This document shows, in pieces, positions 1 through 5,753 of a DNA stretch of 8,282 nucleotides. Made by a program: the position numbers and the translations under genes. Each line of letters opens with the position of its first letter. Position 1 is the stretch's first letter. The notes beneath the pieces were generated by a model. The model worked only from the letters and a program-made list of their open reading frames with translations, made no database searches and was not told where the DNA came from. Source of the DNA: Planctomycetes bacterium UBA1662 (GTDB taxonomy: Bacteria > Planctomycetota > UBA8108); contig DCKY01000043.1 of assembly GCA_002320775.1 (NCBI GenBank), positions 1 to 8,282 of the forward strand, read 5' to 3'.

Positions 1-326
1 CCCGCGGCCAGCAATACCGCGCCCATGCTCGATGCTTGTCCGAGACAATAGGTGGCGATGTCGCAGGGAACGAACTGCATGGTGTCGTAGATGGCCATCC
101 CGGCGGTGACCGATCCGCCGGGGGAGTTGATGTAGATGTTGATGTCCTGGTTTTTATTGTCGCTCATCAGGAAGAGGATCTGGGCGATGATGAGGGACGA
201 AGAATAATCGTCGATGGACGGCCCGATGAAGATGATCCGGTCTTTCAGGAGCCGGGAGAAGATGTCGTACGACCGCTCTCCGCGCCCTGTCTTTTCGACA
301 ACGATTGGAACCAAGTTGGCTTGCAT
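1..326 (-). CDS. clpP: ATP-dependent Clp protease proteolytic subunit ClpP (partial, C-terminus beyond left edge)
   Basis: This is the serine protease subunit that forms the double-heptamer degradation chamber and works with ClpX or ClpA type unfoldases in the cytoplasm. The window holds the first 108 codons. They begin MQANLVPIVVEK and continue with the family's N-terminal pattern (GERSYDIFSRLLKDRIIFIG, residues 16-35). The oxyanion-hole glycines in the SPGGSV segment lie at about residues 68-73. The catalytic serine is the second Ser of GQASSMGA, residue 100. The His and Asp of the triad would lie beyond the edge. The ATG at 324-326 is preceded by an AGGAG at 335-339, eight bases away, which supports this start. 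There is no sign of a long propeptide. The gene lies 129 bases downstream of tig on the same strand, the common tig-clpP order, with clpX often next in other genomes. Identification is very secure. Confidence 0.97.
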   Translation of the reverse strand, partial: MQANLVPIVVEKTGRGERSYDIFSRLLKDRIIFIGPSIDDYSSSLIIAQILFLMSDNKNQDINIYINSPGGSVTAGMAIYDTMQFVPCDIATYCLGQASSMGAVLLAA

Positions 327-428
327 TTTCAGAACTCCTGCTTCACTTCGGTCTTTTTCTATTGTTGAGCATGTTATCCCATCCTGCCTCAGCAAAATCG
401 GGCAGAATCCGGCACCGGTCTTAAAATT

Positions 429-450
429 CCCGGGCCGCCAGGGCTCCGGG
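429..450 (-). terminator. possible weak terminator hairpin between tig and clpP
   Basis: Read on the minus strand just after the tig stop, CCCGG-A-GCC pairs with GGCCCGGG. This makes eight pairs with one bulged A around a five-base loop, followed by AATTTTAA. The T run is only four bases long, so termination is probably partial and clpP could be transcribed both with tig and from its own start. No convincing promoter was found in 340-420. Confidence 0.4.
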
Positions 451-455
451 CTTCT

Positions 456-2045
456 TCAGTCCTGCTCAACTCCTTCATCGGCTTTTGAGTCCTCCGTATC
501 CCCATTGTTTTGCGGGGAGTCTCCGATAATGCTCGCTTTTTCTCTCAGAAAGCTACGAACCTTCTCATTTCGCAGGGTTTGGCGAATCTCATCGATCTTC
601 CCGCTTTCCTGGAGCTGCCCCATCATGGCGGCCGGGGGGACCCCGTAGACCATGGACATCATCTGGATCCGGTTGGCGACCTCGTCCTCGGTGGCGAAGA
701 TTTTTTCTTTTTCGCCGATTTTCTCCAGCAGGAAGAATTCTTTCAGTTCGCCGGCAAGATCTTCAGCGGCCGCCTCGCCCGCCTTCGCTCTCTCCTCGCT
801 GATTTCTTCTTCGGTCTTTTCTTCCGCGGCCAGCTCCTGGGCGACCCGTTCTTCGGCGGCCTTTCTCTGGCGGTCGATCAGGTCCTCGGGCAGCTCAAGG
901 TCGAGTCCGTCGACAAGCGTCTCGACAATCTTCTTCTCAAGCTCCTGCTGGTCTTTCCTTTCGACCTCTCCCTGGAGCTGCTCTTCGATCTTCGCCTTGA
1001 TGTCTTCGGCGCTTTCGGCGCCCAGGCTCTTGGCGAAGTCGTCGTCGAGCTCGGGCAGCTCGGCGGTCTGGGTTTTCTCGAGCACAAAGCGCAAGAGCAC
1101 CTCCCGGCCTCGAAGAACCTCGTCGGGGTAATGCGCGGGAACGGTGACCTCTATCTCAAGCGGGGCGCCATCGTTGGTGCCGGCCTTTGAGCGGTCCCAG
1201 TCCTCCACGACCTTCTCGAGCTCTTCGATCGCGAAAGCTTCGAGGTTGCCGCTGGCAGGTACGAACCCGGCCTGGTCAACGCTCTTCAGCACCCGGTCTT
1301 CTTCGATGAGCTCATAGCTGCCAATGAACTGGTCATCTCCCCCGGCCTTGGAAGGCTCTACCTCAACCATCTCCGCGCGGCTTTTGAGAAGCTTCTCGAG
1401 CTCTTCATCAAAGCGCCCCTCTTCGACCTCCGTGGTGACACTCTCTGCCTCGATGCCCTTGTATTCGGGCAGCTCAAATTCGGGGTAGACCTGGAGCTCC
1501 GCCTCGTAGGTGAAGTCGCTCTCGGGACTGAACTCGATCTTGTCGAAGCTCGGGTTTCCAAGCACCTTCAGGTCCTTGTCTTCGAGCAGCTCGTCGAAAG
1601 ATTCGGCAAGGAGACTCTCCTTGACATCCTTTTCGAGATCTTCACCAAACCGCTTTTCAAGGAGCCGGCGCGGTACGCGCCCGCGCCGGAAGCCTGGCAG
1701 CCGTACCGTCGAAGAGAGCTCTTCGTAATTGTGGGCGAGGATCTTTTTGACTTTTTCCACCGGAACGGTCGCCTTCACCACCTTCTTGCAGGGCCCGGCG
1801 TCTTCGATCGTGCAGGTGGCGCCCAGCGAGTCGTCGTCATCATCGGCTTCCGCTACGCTGACTTCTTCGGCATCGGCGTCCTTGTCGCCGTCATCGTTCG
1901 AGTCCTCCTGGCCGGCCGCCTCTTCAGCGCCGTCATCGGCTGCAGGTTCGCCGCCTTCATCTTCAGCTGCGGCTTCGTTCTCGATTTCTTCTTCATCGAC
2001 GGGCGAAGGTTCTTCTTCTTTGTCGATTTCCGGTTCGGTGTTCAC
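456..2045 (-). CDS. tig: trigger factor (ribosome-associated chaperone / peptidyl-prolyl isomerase) with acidic N-terminal extension
   Basis: Trigger factor binds the ribosome exit tunnel at L23 and holds nascent chains. I place the start at the GTG at 2043-2045 because it has AAAGGA five bases upstream. The frame stays open further up to about 2228, but no other start there has a ribosome binding site. The product is 529 residues, against about 430 in E. coli. Residues 1-73 are almost purely acidic and probably disordered (35 Asp/Glu, two Lys, no Arg in residues 1-72). The ribosome-binding domain follows at about 77-195, with the signature GFRRGRVP at 118-125 matching the FRK loop that touches L23. 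The middle PPIase-type domain (about 220-325) is poorly conserved: the usual aromatic and glycine pattern of the FKBP pocket is hard to see, so isomerase activity is doubtful. The C-terminal chaperone arms start at LPELDDDFAKSLG (about 330-342), and the tail is again acidic. Confidence 0.95.
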   Translation of the reverse strand: MNTEPEIDKEEEPSPVDEEEIENEAAAEDEGGEPAADDGAEEAAGQEDSNDDGDKDADAEEVSVAEADDDDDSLGATCTIEDAGPCKKVVKATVPVEKVKKILAHNYEELSSTVRLPGFRRGRVPRRLLEKRFGEDLEKDVKESLLAESFDELLEDKDLKVLGNPSFDKIEFSPESDFTYEAELQVYPEFELPEYKGIEAESVTTEVEEGRFDEELEKLLKSRAEMVEVEPSKAGGDDQFIGSYELIEEDRVLKSVDQAGFVPASGNLEAFAIEELEKVVEDWDRSKAGTNDGAPLEIEVTVPAHYPDEVLRGREVLLRFVLEKTQTAELPELDDDFAKSLGAESAEDIKAKIEEQLQGEVERKDQQELEKKIVETLVDGLDLELPEDLIDRQRKAAEERVAQELAAEEKTEEEISEERAKAGEAAAEDLAGELKEFFLLEKIGEKEKIFATEDEVANRIQMMSMVYGVPPAAMMGQLQESGKIDEIRQTLRNEKVRSFLREKASIIGDSPQNNGDTEDSKADEGVEQD

Positions 2046-2107
2046 GGGAATCCTTTCCTGGGGGGTTGTTTGTTCGAGAGAAAGCATCACGCGAGGGCAA
2101 GGCTGGC

Positions 2108-2127
2108 CGGCAGGGCTGCCCCTGCCG
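2108..2127 (-). promoter_or_regulatory. strong hairpin in the tig leader (second of two)
   Basis: CGGCAGGG and CCCTGCCG form a perfect eight-pair stem around a four-base loop. It sits about 63 bases upstream of the chosen tig GTG, inside the leader implied by the promoter at 2234-2262. No T run follows, so it is not a standard terminator. The role is unknown; a leader or mRNA-stability element is an inference. Confidence 0.45.
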
Positions 2128-2131
2128 CTAT

Positions 2132-2146
2132 CCGCAATCCTTGCGG
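2132..2146 (-). promoter_or_regulatory. hairpin in the tig leader (first of two)
   Basis: CCGCAA and TTGCGG form a perfect six-pair stem with a three-base loop, only four bases away from the next hairpin (2108-2127). A GCGG just upstream in the transcript could pair with the CCGC of this stem instead, so two mutually exclusive folds are possible. No known riboswitch class is recognised. Confidence 0.4.
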
Positions 2147-2233
2147 CGTGATCCGCTGCACCCGCCATCGTTGGTCGGGCCGGAGCGTTTTGGACGGTAA
2201 AGCGGTGTGTCCATCGCTCTTGCGGCAAACGGT

Positions 2234-2262
2234 AATATAGCTAGAGCTTCAAAGACTGCAAA
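2234..2262 (-). promoter_or_regulatory. sigma70-type promoter for tig
   Basis: On the minus strand TTTGCA (2257-2262, four of six matches to TTGACA) is followed after exactly 17 bases by TATATT (2234-2239, five of six matches to TATAAT). Transcription would start near 2227 and leave a leader of about 180 nt before the tig GTG. The upstream TTG start that would extend the tig frame to 2228 coincides with this start site, which argues against it. Confidence 0.5.
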
Positions 2263-2275
2263 CCGTTTATCCCGC

Positions 2276-2307
2276 CCCCGGCCTGGACATGTGGACTTCA
2301 GCCGGGG
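2276..2307. repeat. inverted repeat upstream of pyrC
   Basis: CCCCGGC at 2276-2282 is matched perfectly by GCCGGGG at 2301-2307. Two further pairs (TG with CA) form if one C is bulged, around a 13-base loop. It lies 25 bases before the pyrC Shine-Dalgarno sequence and does not include it. It could be a leader hairpin or a protein binding site. No T run follows, so it is not an evident terminator. No clear pyrC promoter was found upstream. Confidence 0.35.
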
Positions 2308-2347
2308 ACCCTGTTAGGCTCCGGGTCCGACAAGGAGCGGAGTTTGC

Positions 2348-3610
2348 ATGATTACCAAGTCCAGCAATCTAATGATCGTAGAGGGGAACCTGGTTCCAGC
2401 AGATGGCGGGGGGGAGCTGGTGCGTGGGCGGGTGGAGATCGACGTCTCAACAGGGCTGATCGTCGAGACCGGCGAGCCGCGCGGGACGGGAGACCTTGTA
2501 CTCGACGATGAACACATCATCCTGGCCGGCATCATCGACCAGCATGTGCATGCGCGGGAAGACCCCTCCGGCGAGGAGCTCTACAAGGAATCCTTTCAGA
2601 CAGCGGGCGAGGCGGCGGTCAACGGAGGCGTCGTGGCGATTGTTGACATGCCCAACAATCCCGAGGCGCCGGTCGACGATGAAAGCTACCGGAAGAAGAA
2701 GGGCCTGACCGCAGGCAGCATGGTGGATATCCTGCTCTACGCGGGCGTTGGGCCGGGAACCGGGCCGCTCTCTTTCGAGGTCCCCTATAAAACTTACATG
2801 GGCCCGAGCATCGGCCACCTTTTCTTCAGGAACGAGGAGGTGCTCAGGGAGACGCTGTCGAGGTACCAGGGCCAGTTCGTCGCTTTTCATGCAGAAGACC
2901 CCATCATTCTTGAAGACAATAAAGACGCCGAAACGCATGCCCTGAGCCGCCCGCCAGAGGCGGAGGTGAAGGCGATCGAGCTGATCCTCAGGATGGGCGA
3001 AGACTACGGGATCAGGCCTCATATCTGTCACCTCACGACCGCGGCAGGCCTCGAGCTGATTTGCGATGCCAGGAAGCGGGGGCTTCGCGTCACGACCGAG
3101 GTTACTCCGCACCACCTCTACTACGACCAGGATAACGCCCAGGCCTTCTCGACCCCTTCCTACCTGCAGTGCAATCCGCCCATCCGCACCCGGCTCGACC
3201 GGATCGCCCTGATCGAAGGCCTGCGCTCAGGAGACATCGAGTGCCTCGCCACCGACCACGCCCCGCACACCCTGGAAGAAAAAGACCGCGGCATCTCGGG
3301 CGTGACCCAGCTTGACACATTTGGCGCCTTCCTCTTCTGGCTGCTCGAGGAGGGCTTCGATCTGCAGACGATCCAGCGCGCCTGTTGCGAGGTGCCGGGA
3401 CGTTTTCTGGGCCGATACCTCCCTCATCGTTACGGGCGGGTTGAGCCGGGCTTCGTCGGGTCGCTGACGGTTCTGAAGAAAGAGAGCTTTACGGTGCGCC
3501 GCTCTGGAATCAAGAGCCGCGCCGGCTGGTCCCCTTTCGAGGGAGTCACGTTTCCCGGACGGGTCAGCCACACCATCGTTCGCGGCAACATCTATCCACA
3601 GCTTGATTGA
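2348..3610 (+). CDS. pyrC: dihydroorotase, CAD-like type
   Basis: The enzyme closes N-carbamoyl-aspartate to dihydroorotate, the third step of pyrimidine synthesis, in the cytoplasm. The 420-residue product is an amidohydrolase with all the metal ligands visible. HVHAR is at 66-70 (His66, His68, and substrate-binding Arg70). Lys148 in YKTYMG aligns with the carboxylated lysine of CAD. His181 is in FHAED and His228 in HICHLT. Asp303 is in TDHAPHTLEEKDRG, the typical DHOase block. CNPPIR (275-280) and a C-terminal WSPFEGVTFPGRV (394-406) are also characteristic. AAGGAG (2332-2337) and a closer GGAG (2339-2342) precede the ATG. The gene diverges from tig and is not next to other pyrimidine genes here. 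Arylhydrolases such as allantoinase or dihydropyrimidinase share the fold, but the TDHAPHTLEEK block and the metal-site spacing favour dihydroorotase. Confidence 0.88.
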   Translation: MITKSSNLMIVEGNLVPADGGGELVRGRVEIDVSTGLIVETGEPRGTGDLVLDDEHIILAGIIDQHVHAREDPSGEELYKESFQTAGEAAVNGGVVAIVDMPNNPEAPVDDESYRKKKGLTAGSMVDILLYAGVGPGTGPLSFEVPYKTYMGPSIGHLFFRNEEVLRETLSRYQGQFVAFHAEDPIILEDNKDAETHALSRPPEAEVKAIELILRMGEDYGIRPHICHLTTAAGLELICDARKRGLRVTTEVTPHHLYYDQDNAQAFSTPSYLQCNPPIRTRLDRIALIEGLRSGDIECLATDHAPHTLEEKDRGISGVTQLDTFGAFLFWLLEEGFDLQTIQRACCEVPGRFLGRYLPHRYGRVEPGFVGSLTVLKKESFTVRRSGIKSRAGWSPFEGVTFPGRVSHTIVRGNIYPQLD

Positions 3611-3614
3611 GCGC

Positions 3615-4013
3615 ATGAAGATTCCCCGCGAAGAATTGCAGATCAGCTTTTCGCGCTCAAGCGGTCCGGGCGGGCAGAATGTCAACAAGGTTGCGACCCG
3701 GGTGGAAGTACGCTTTCACCTTGAGAGCGCGGCCTGGATCGCTCCGCCGACGCGTGCCCGGCTGGCCGCCCTTTATCCCAGGCGTCTCAATCGCGAGGGG
3801 GAGTTCATCGTGGTGTCTTCCCGTTTCCGCAGCCAGGGGCGCAACATCGAGGACTGTATCGAGAGGCTGGGAGAGTTGCTCAAGAAGGCCGCGAAGCGGC
3901 CGCGGCGCCGAGTGCCTACCCGGAAGACGAGGGCCTCGAACGAACGTCGGCTGAAGCACAAAAAGAGGCGTTCGGACATCAAGTCCCGGCGGCGTTCTTT
4001 GCCGGAAGATTGA
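3615..4013 (+). CDS. arfB: ArfB-type alternative ribosome rescue factor / peptidyl-tRNA hydrolase (GGQ protein)
   Basis: ArfB (YaeJ) rescues ribosomes stalled on mRNA lacking a stop codon by hydrolysing the peptidyl-tRNA. The 132-residue product has the class I release factor catalytic motif SSGPGGQNVNK, with GGQ at residues 19-21. It has no codon-recognition domain. It ends in the strongly basic tail that in E. coli ArfB threads into the empty mRNA channel; here the tail runs from RPRRRVPTRKTRASNERR (about 95-112) onward and closely resembles the E. coli tail pattern KARRPTRPTRASKERR. The length also matches (about 140). The ATG lies four bases after the pyrC stop with only a weak ribosome binding site, so translation is probably coupled. 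An in-frame TTG at 3603 overlapping pyrC would add four residues and is the alternative start. Confidence 0.92.
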   Translation: MKIPREELQISFSRSSGPGGQNVNKVATRVEVRFHLESAAWIAPPTRARLAALYPRRLNREGEFIVVSSRFRSQGRNIEDCIERLGELLKKAAKRPRRRVPTRKTRASNERRLKHKKRRSDIKSRRRSLPED

Positions 4014-4016
4014 ATA

Positions 4017-4041
4017 AAGAGACCCGCCGCCATCGTCTCTT
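4017..4041 (+). other. hairpin just after arfB
   Basis: AAGAGAC and GTCTCTT form a perfect seven-pair stem with an eleven-base loop, four bases after the arfB stop. No T run follows, so at best it is a weak or factor-assisted terminator, or it protects the 3' end of the mRNA. It sits in the 132-base gap before the glycosyltransferase. Confidence 0.35.
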
Positions 4042-4083
4042 AATAGGCGCGGTTCTCTGCCTGTGTTCCGTCGCGTCTGCGGT

Positions 4084-4089
4084 TATGAT
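4084..4089 (+). promoter_or_regulatory. possible -10 element for the glycosyltransferase
   Basis: TATGAT matches five of six positions of the -10 consensus and lies 57 bases before the chosen start. No acceptable -35 hexamer is found at 16-18 bases upstream, so this is only a candidate. The glycosyltransferase may instead be read through from pyrC-arfB. Confidence 0.2.
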
Positions 4090-4145
4090 TCCCCCGGGCC
4101 TGAGGGCCCATGCCGGCTGGACAGCAAATCGGAAAGGAAGCATTC

Positions 4146-4871
4146 GTGCGAGAGCTCTCGATAGTATTTCCCTCTTACAACGAGGCGGAACGTCTGCCGG
4201 ATACGCTTGCCCGGGTCTCCCGTTTCTGCAGGGAGAAGCTTGGCCGCTACGAGCTGATCGTTGTCGATGATGGCTCGGCGGATGACACCGAGGCGGTGGT
4301 GCGGGAGTTTGCTGATGTTCGCTATCTTCGCAACGAGGTCAACCGGGGCAAGGGAGAGACCGTCAAGCGGGGCATGCTGGAGGCCGAGCTCGACACGGTT
4401 CTCTTCAGCGATGTCGATCTGTCAACTCCTATCGAGGAGGCCCTGGCGCTTCTGGACGCGCTGGATGGCGGCGCCGATGTGGCGATTGGAAGCAGGCGCT
4501 TCGATGGAGAGAAGCAGGTCCGGCGGAGCTGGCCGCGCAAGCTCATGGCCTGGGGTTGGAGGACCCTGGTCCATGTCCTGGTGCTCAAGGGCATCCACGA
4601 CACCCAATGCGGCTTCAAGATGTTCCGCTCGAAGGCGGCGCGTGAGGTGCTGGCTCTCCAGCGCCTGGAGGGCTGGGCCTTTGATGTTGAGGTGCTCTAT
4701 CTCGCCCGCCGCCTGGGCTATTCGATTGTTGAGGTTCCCGTTGAATGGCACGAGGCGGGTGACAGCCGCCTGGGGCTGTTCAGCCCGTTTCAGATGGCTC
4801 TCGATCTGTTCAAGGTTCGGCGCCTGCATCGTAAGCTCGGCAAGGGGTCGAAAGAGAGCGGAGGAGCTTGA
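4146..4871 (+). CDS. family 2 glycosyltransferase, DPM1/ALG5-like (polyprenyl-phosphate sugar transferase type)
   Basis: GT-A fold family 2 glycosyltransferase. It probably transfers a sugar from a nucleotide donor to a polyprenyl phosphate at the inner face of the membrane. The GTG at 4146 is chosen because AAAGGA lies seven bases upstream, giving 241 residues; an in-frame ATG at 4110 lacks a site. Visible motifs are FPSYNEAERLP (8-18), the donor-binding VVDDGS (39-44), NRGKG (66-70), the metal-binding DVDLST with Asp89 and Asp91, and GSRRFDG (115-121). DTQCGFKMF (152-160) is a hallmark of dolichyl-phosphate beta-glucosyltransferase-like enzymes, and a VEVLYLARRLGYSIVEVPVEW acceptor-side segment occupies 181-201. 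There is no C-terminal transmembrane segment, so membrane contact would be peripheral. Donor and acceptor cannot be told from sequence. It follows arfB on the same strand after 132 bases. Confidence 0.88.
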   Translation: MRELSIVFPSYNEAERLPDTLARVSRFCREKLGRYELIVVDDGSADDTEAVVREFADVRYLRNEVNRGKGETVKRGMLEAELDTVLFSDVDLSTPIEEALALLDALDGGADVAIGSRRFDGEKQVRRSWPRKLMAWGWRTLVHVLVLKGIHDTQCGFKMFRSKAAREVLALQRLEGWAFDVEVLYLARRLGYSIVEVPVEWHEAGDSRLGLFSPFQMALDLFKVRRLHRKLGKGSKESGGA

Positions 4872-4889
4872 GGGCGGCGGGGGGGAGGG
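4872..4889 (+). other. G-quadruplex-type motif right after the glycosyltransferase stop
   Basis: Four runs of three G (4872-4874, 4879-4881, 4883-4885, 4887-4889) are separated by loops of four, one and one bases, which fits the standard quadruplex pattern. It starts at the base after the TGA stop, so it would lie in the 3' end of the mRNA. A long C-rich tract on the other strand goes with it. Function is unknown. Confidence 0.5.
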
Positions 4890-5024
4890 AGGAGAAAGCT
4901 GAAAGGCCGGGCCGCGTTTCGGGTTTAGTCGGACGGGTCGGGGGAGTGCTCCGTCGCGAATAGAAGGGGGTAGATTCAGCCGGCAAGGGGAAGCCGACGG
5001 ATCGGGTTAATGTCGCGGTCGGGG

Positions 5025-5048
5025 AACTGCGACAAGGTCGCGCAGGTT
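5025..5048 (+). other. hairpin in the gene-free stretch
   Basis: AACTGCG pairs with CGCAG-G-TT, seven pairs with one bulged G and a nine-base loop. It is seven bases before the stronger hairpin at 5055-5075, so the two could stack as parts of one structured RNA. Confidence 0.3.
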
Positions 5049-5054
5049 ATCGGG

Positions 5055-5075
5055 GCCGCAGCTTGTGGCTGCGGC
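5055..5075 (+). other. strong perfect hairpin in the gene-free stretch
   Basis: GCCGCAGC and GCTGCGGC form a perfect eight-pair stem with loop TTGTG. It lies 184 bases after the glycosyltransferase stop. No T run follows within ten bases, so it is not a typical intrinsic terminator, though it could be a transcript end or part of a structured RNA. Confidence 0.45.
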
Positions 5076-5212
5076 GGCGCGTACCCGGCCTTTCGAATTG
5101 TTTGGTTCAGTTTTTTCGGGTCAGTAGGTCTCGCAGGTAGTTCTTTGTTTACACAAGGCCATACAGAAAGCGCCGTGCCCAAGTGTTCAAAAAACGGCGA
5201 GATGGGATCGTG

Positions 5213-5224
5213 TGGCCGCGGCCA
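5213..5224. repeat. 12-bp perfect palindrome
   Basis: TGGCCGCGGCCA reads the same on both strands. It may be a binding site or simply a GC-rich coincidence; no gene start is close. Confidence 0.25.
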
Positions 5225-5284
5225 TCGGCTGTAACTGACGGAAAAATAAAAGGTTGTGTTTGTCTTGCCGGTCGGTGTCGAGGC

Positions 5285-5297
5285 GACAGCGGCTGTC
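5285..5297. repeat. 13-bp palindrome upstream of the small lipoprotein
   Basis: GACAGC and GCTGTC flank a single G. The arrangement suits a dimeric regulator binding site, 136 bases before the lipoprotein start. No regulator is identified. Confidence 0.25.
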
Positions 5298-5432
5298 CCG
5301 GAGTCGGCGGCGGCTTTGTTTTCCGCTTAAAAACGGTACCCGGGTGTCCAGTTCCTGTGCGATTCTGGTTTCGGCTCGTGCCGGGAGAGTCCCGCGCGCG
5401 GTGAACAGGCGAAGGTCTTTGAGGCGAATAGA

Positions 5433-5729
5433 ATGAAAACAGTCCTGCTTTTACTGCTCCTGCTGGCGGGGGTGAGCGGTTGCCACCGAAGGCAATATGT
5501 ACTCGACCCGCTCGAAACCAGGGAGATTATCGCCTTGTCGCGGGCGGGCAAGTCTTCCGATGGGATCATCCGGGAGATTGAGCGCTCTCGTACGGTCTAT
5601 GTCATGGATAGCCAGGATGTTCTGGATCTTCACCGGGCAGGGGTCGACAGGAAGGTCATTGACCATATGATGATGACGGTTGAGCGGGCCGCAGGCCGGG
5701 GCGCCTGGCGGTCTCGCCGAAGGCCCTGA
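5433..5729 (+). CDS. small lipoprotein with two helical repeats
   Basis: Function is unknown. The 98-residue product starts with a short basic end, a run of leucines (5-11) and the lipobox VSGC, so Cys17 should be lipidated after cleavage by signal peptidase II. The mature part holds two copies of a helical motif, at about 31-51 and 62-82. Each has the form hydrophobic pair, L-x-x-A-G, four variable residues, then a second hydrophobic helix; the copies start 31 residues apart (L35..AG39 and L66..AG70). The tail from 84 on is basic. Similar small repeat lipoproteins are, as I recall, frequent in Planctomycetota. GAGG lies nine bases before the ATG, a modest ribosome binding site. The gene converges with the GAF-domain gene, with 24 bases between the two stops. 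Confidence 0.75.
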   Translation: MKTVLLLLLLLAGVSGCHRRQYVLDPLETREIIALSRAGKSSDGIIREIERSRTVYVMDSQDVLDLHRAGVDRKVIDHMMMTVERAAGRGAWRSRRRP

Positions 5730-5753
5730 GGATTTCGGGGCCGGACCCGGAGG

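Larger units (their letters stand above)
4872..5432. other. gene-free stretch with several hairpins and palindromes
   Basis: These 561 bases contain no credible gene. The short open frames here have low-complexity translations, no ribosome binding site and no recognisable domain. I compared the stretch by eye with tmRNA, RNase P RNA, SRP RNA, 6S RNA and tRNA signatures and found none. It does contain a G-run motif at its start, two adjacent hairpins (5025-5048 and 5055-5075), a 12-bp perfect palindrome (5213-5224) and a 13-bp palindrome (5285-5297). The part after about 5230 must hold the leader and probably the promoter of the small lipoprotein, but no convincing -35/-10 pair was found. Confidence 0.6.

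Noticed and set aside
510..1190. Long open frame (226 codons) on the plus strand opposite tig
   Set aside because: It lies fully antisense to trigger factor. Its Phe/Leu-rich translation is what Glu/Lys-rich coding DNA gives on the other strand.
2046..2228. Upstream in-frame extension of tig by 61 codons from a TTG
   Set aside because: The predicted transcription start coincides with that TTG, no ribosome binding site precedes it, and the residues look unlike any trigger factor. The GTG at 2045 has AAAGGA.
2447..3115. Open frame of 222 codons on the minus strand opposite pyrC
   Set aside because: Antisense to a gene with all catalytic motifs intact; no ribosome binding site and no domain.
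4010..4270. Frame starting with a signal-peptide-like segment between arfB and the glycosyltransferase
   Set aside because: It uses a TTG overlapping the arfB stop without its own ribosome binding site and runs into the glycosyltransferase in another frame. The second half has no recognisable fold.
5160..5180. ACAGAAAGC, recalling the 3' conserved part of RNase P RNA
   Set aside because: The partner P4 strand and the other conserved core segments are absent.
5010..5404. Two overlapping short frames in the gene-free stretch
   Set aside because: Translations are Gly/Cys/Arg-rich with no domain, no signal and no ribosome binding site.
5730..5753. Possible bidirectional terminator between the convergent lipoprotein and GAF genes
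   Set aside because: Only five-pair GC stems, partly inside the lipoprotein gene, and no T run on either strand.
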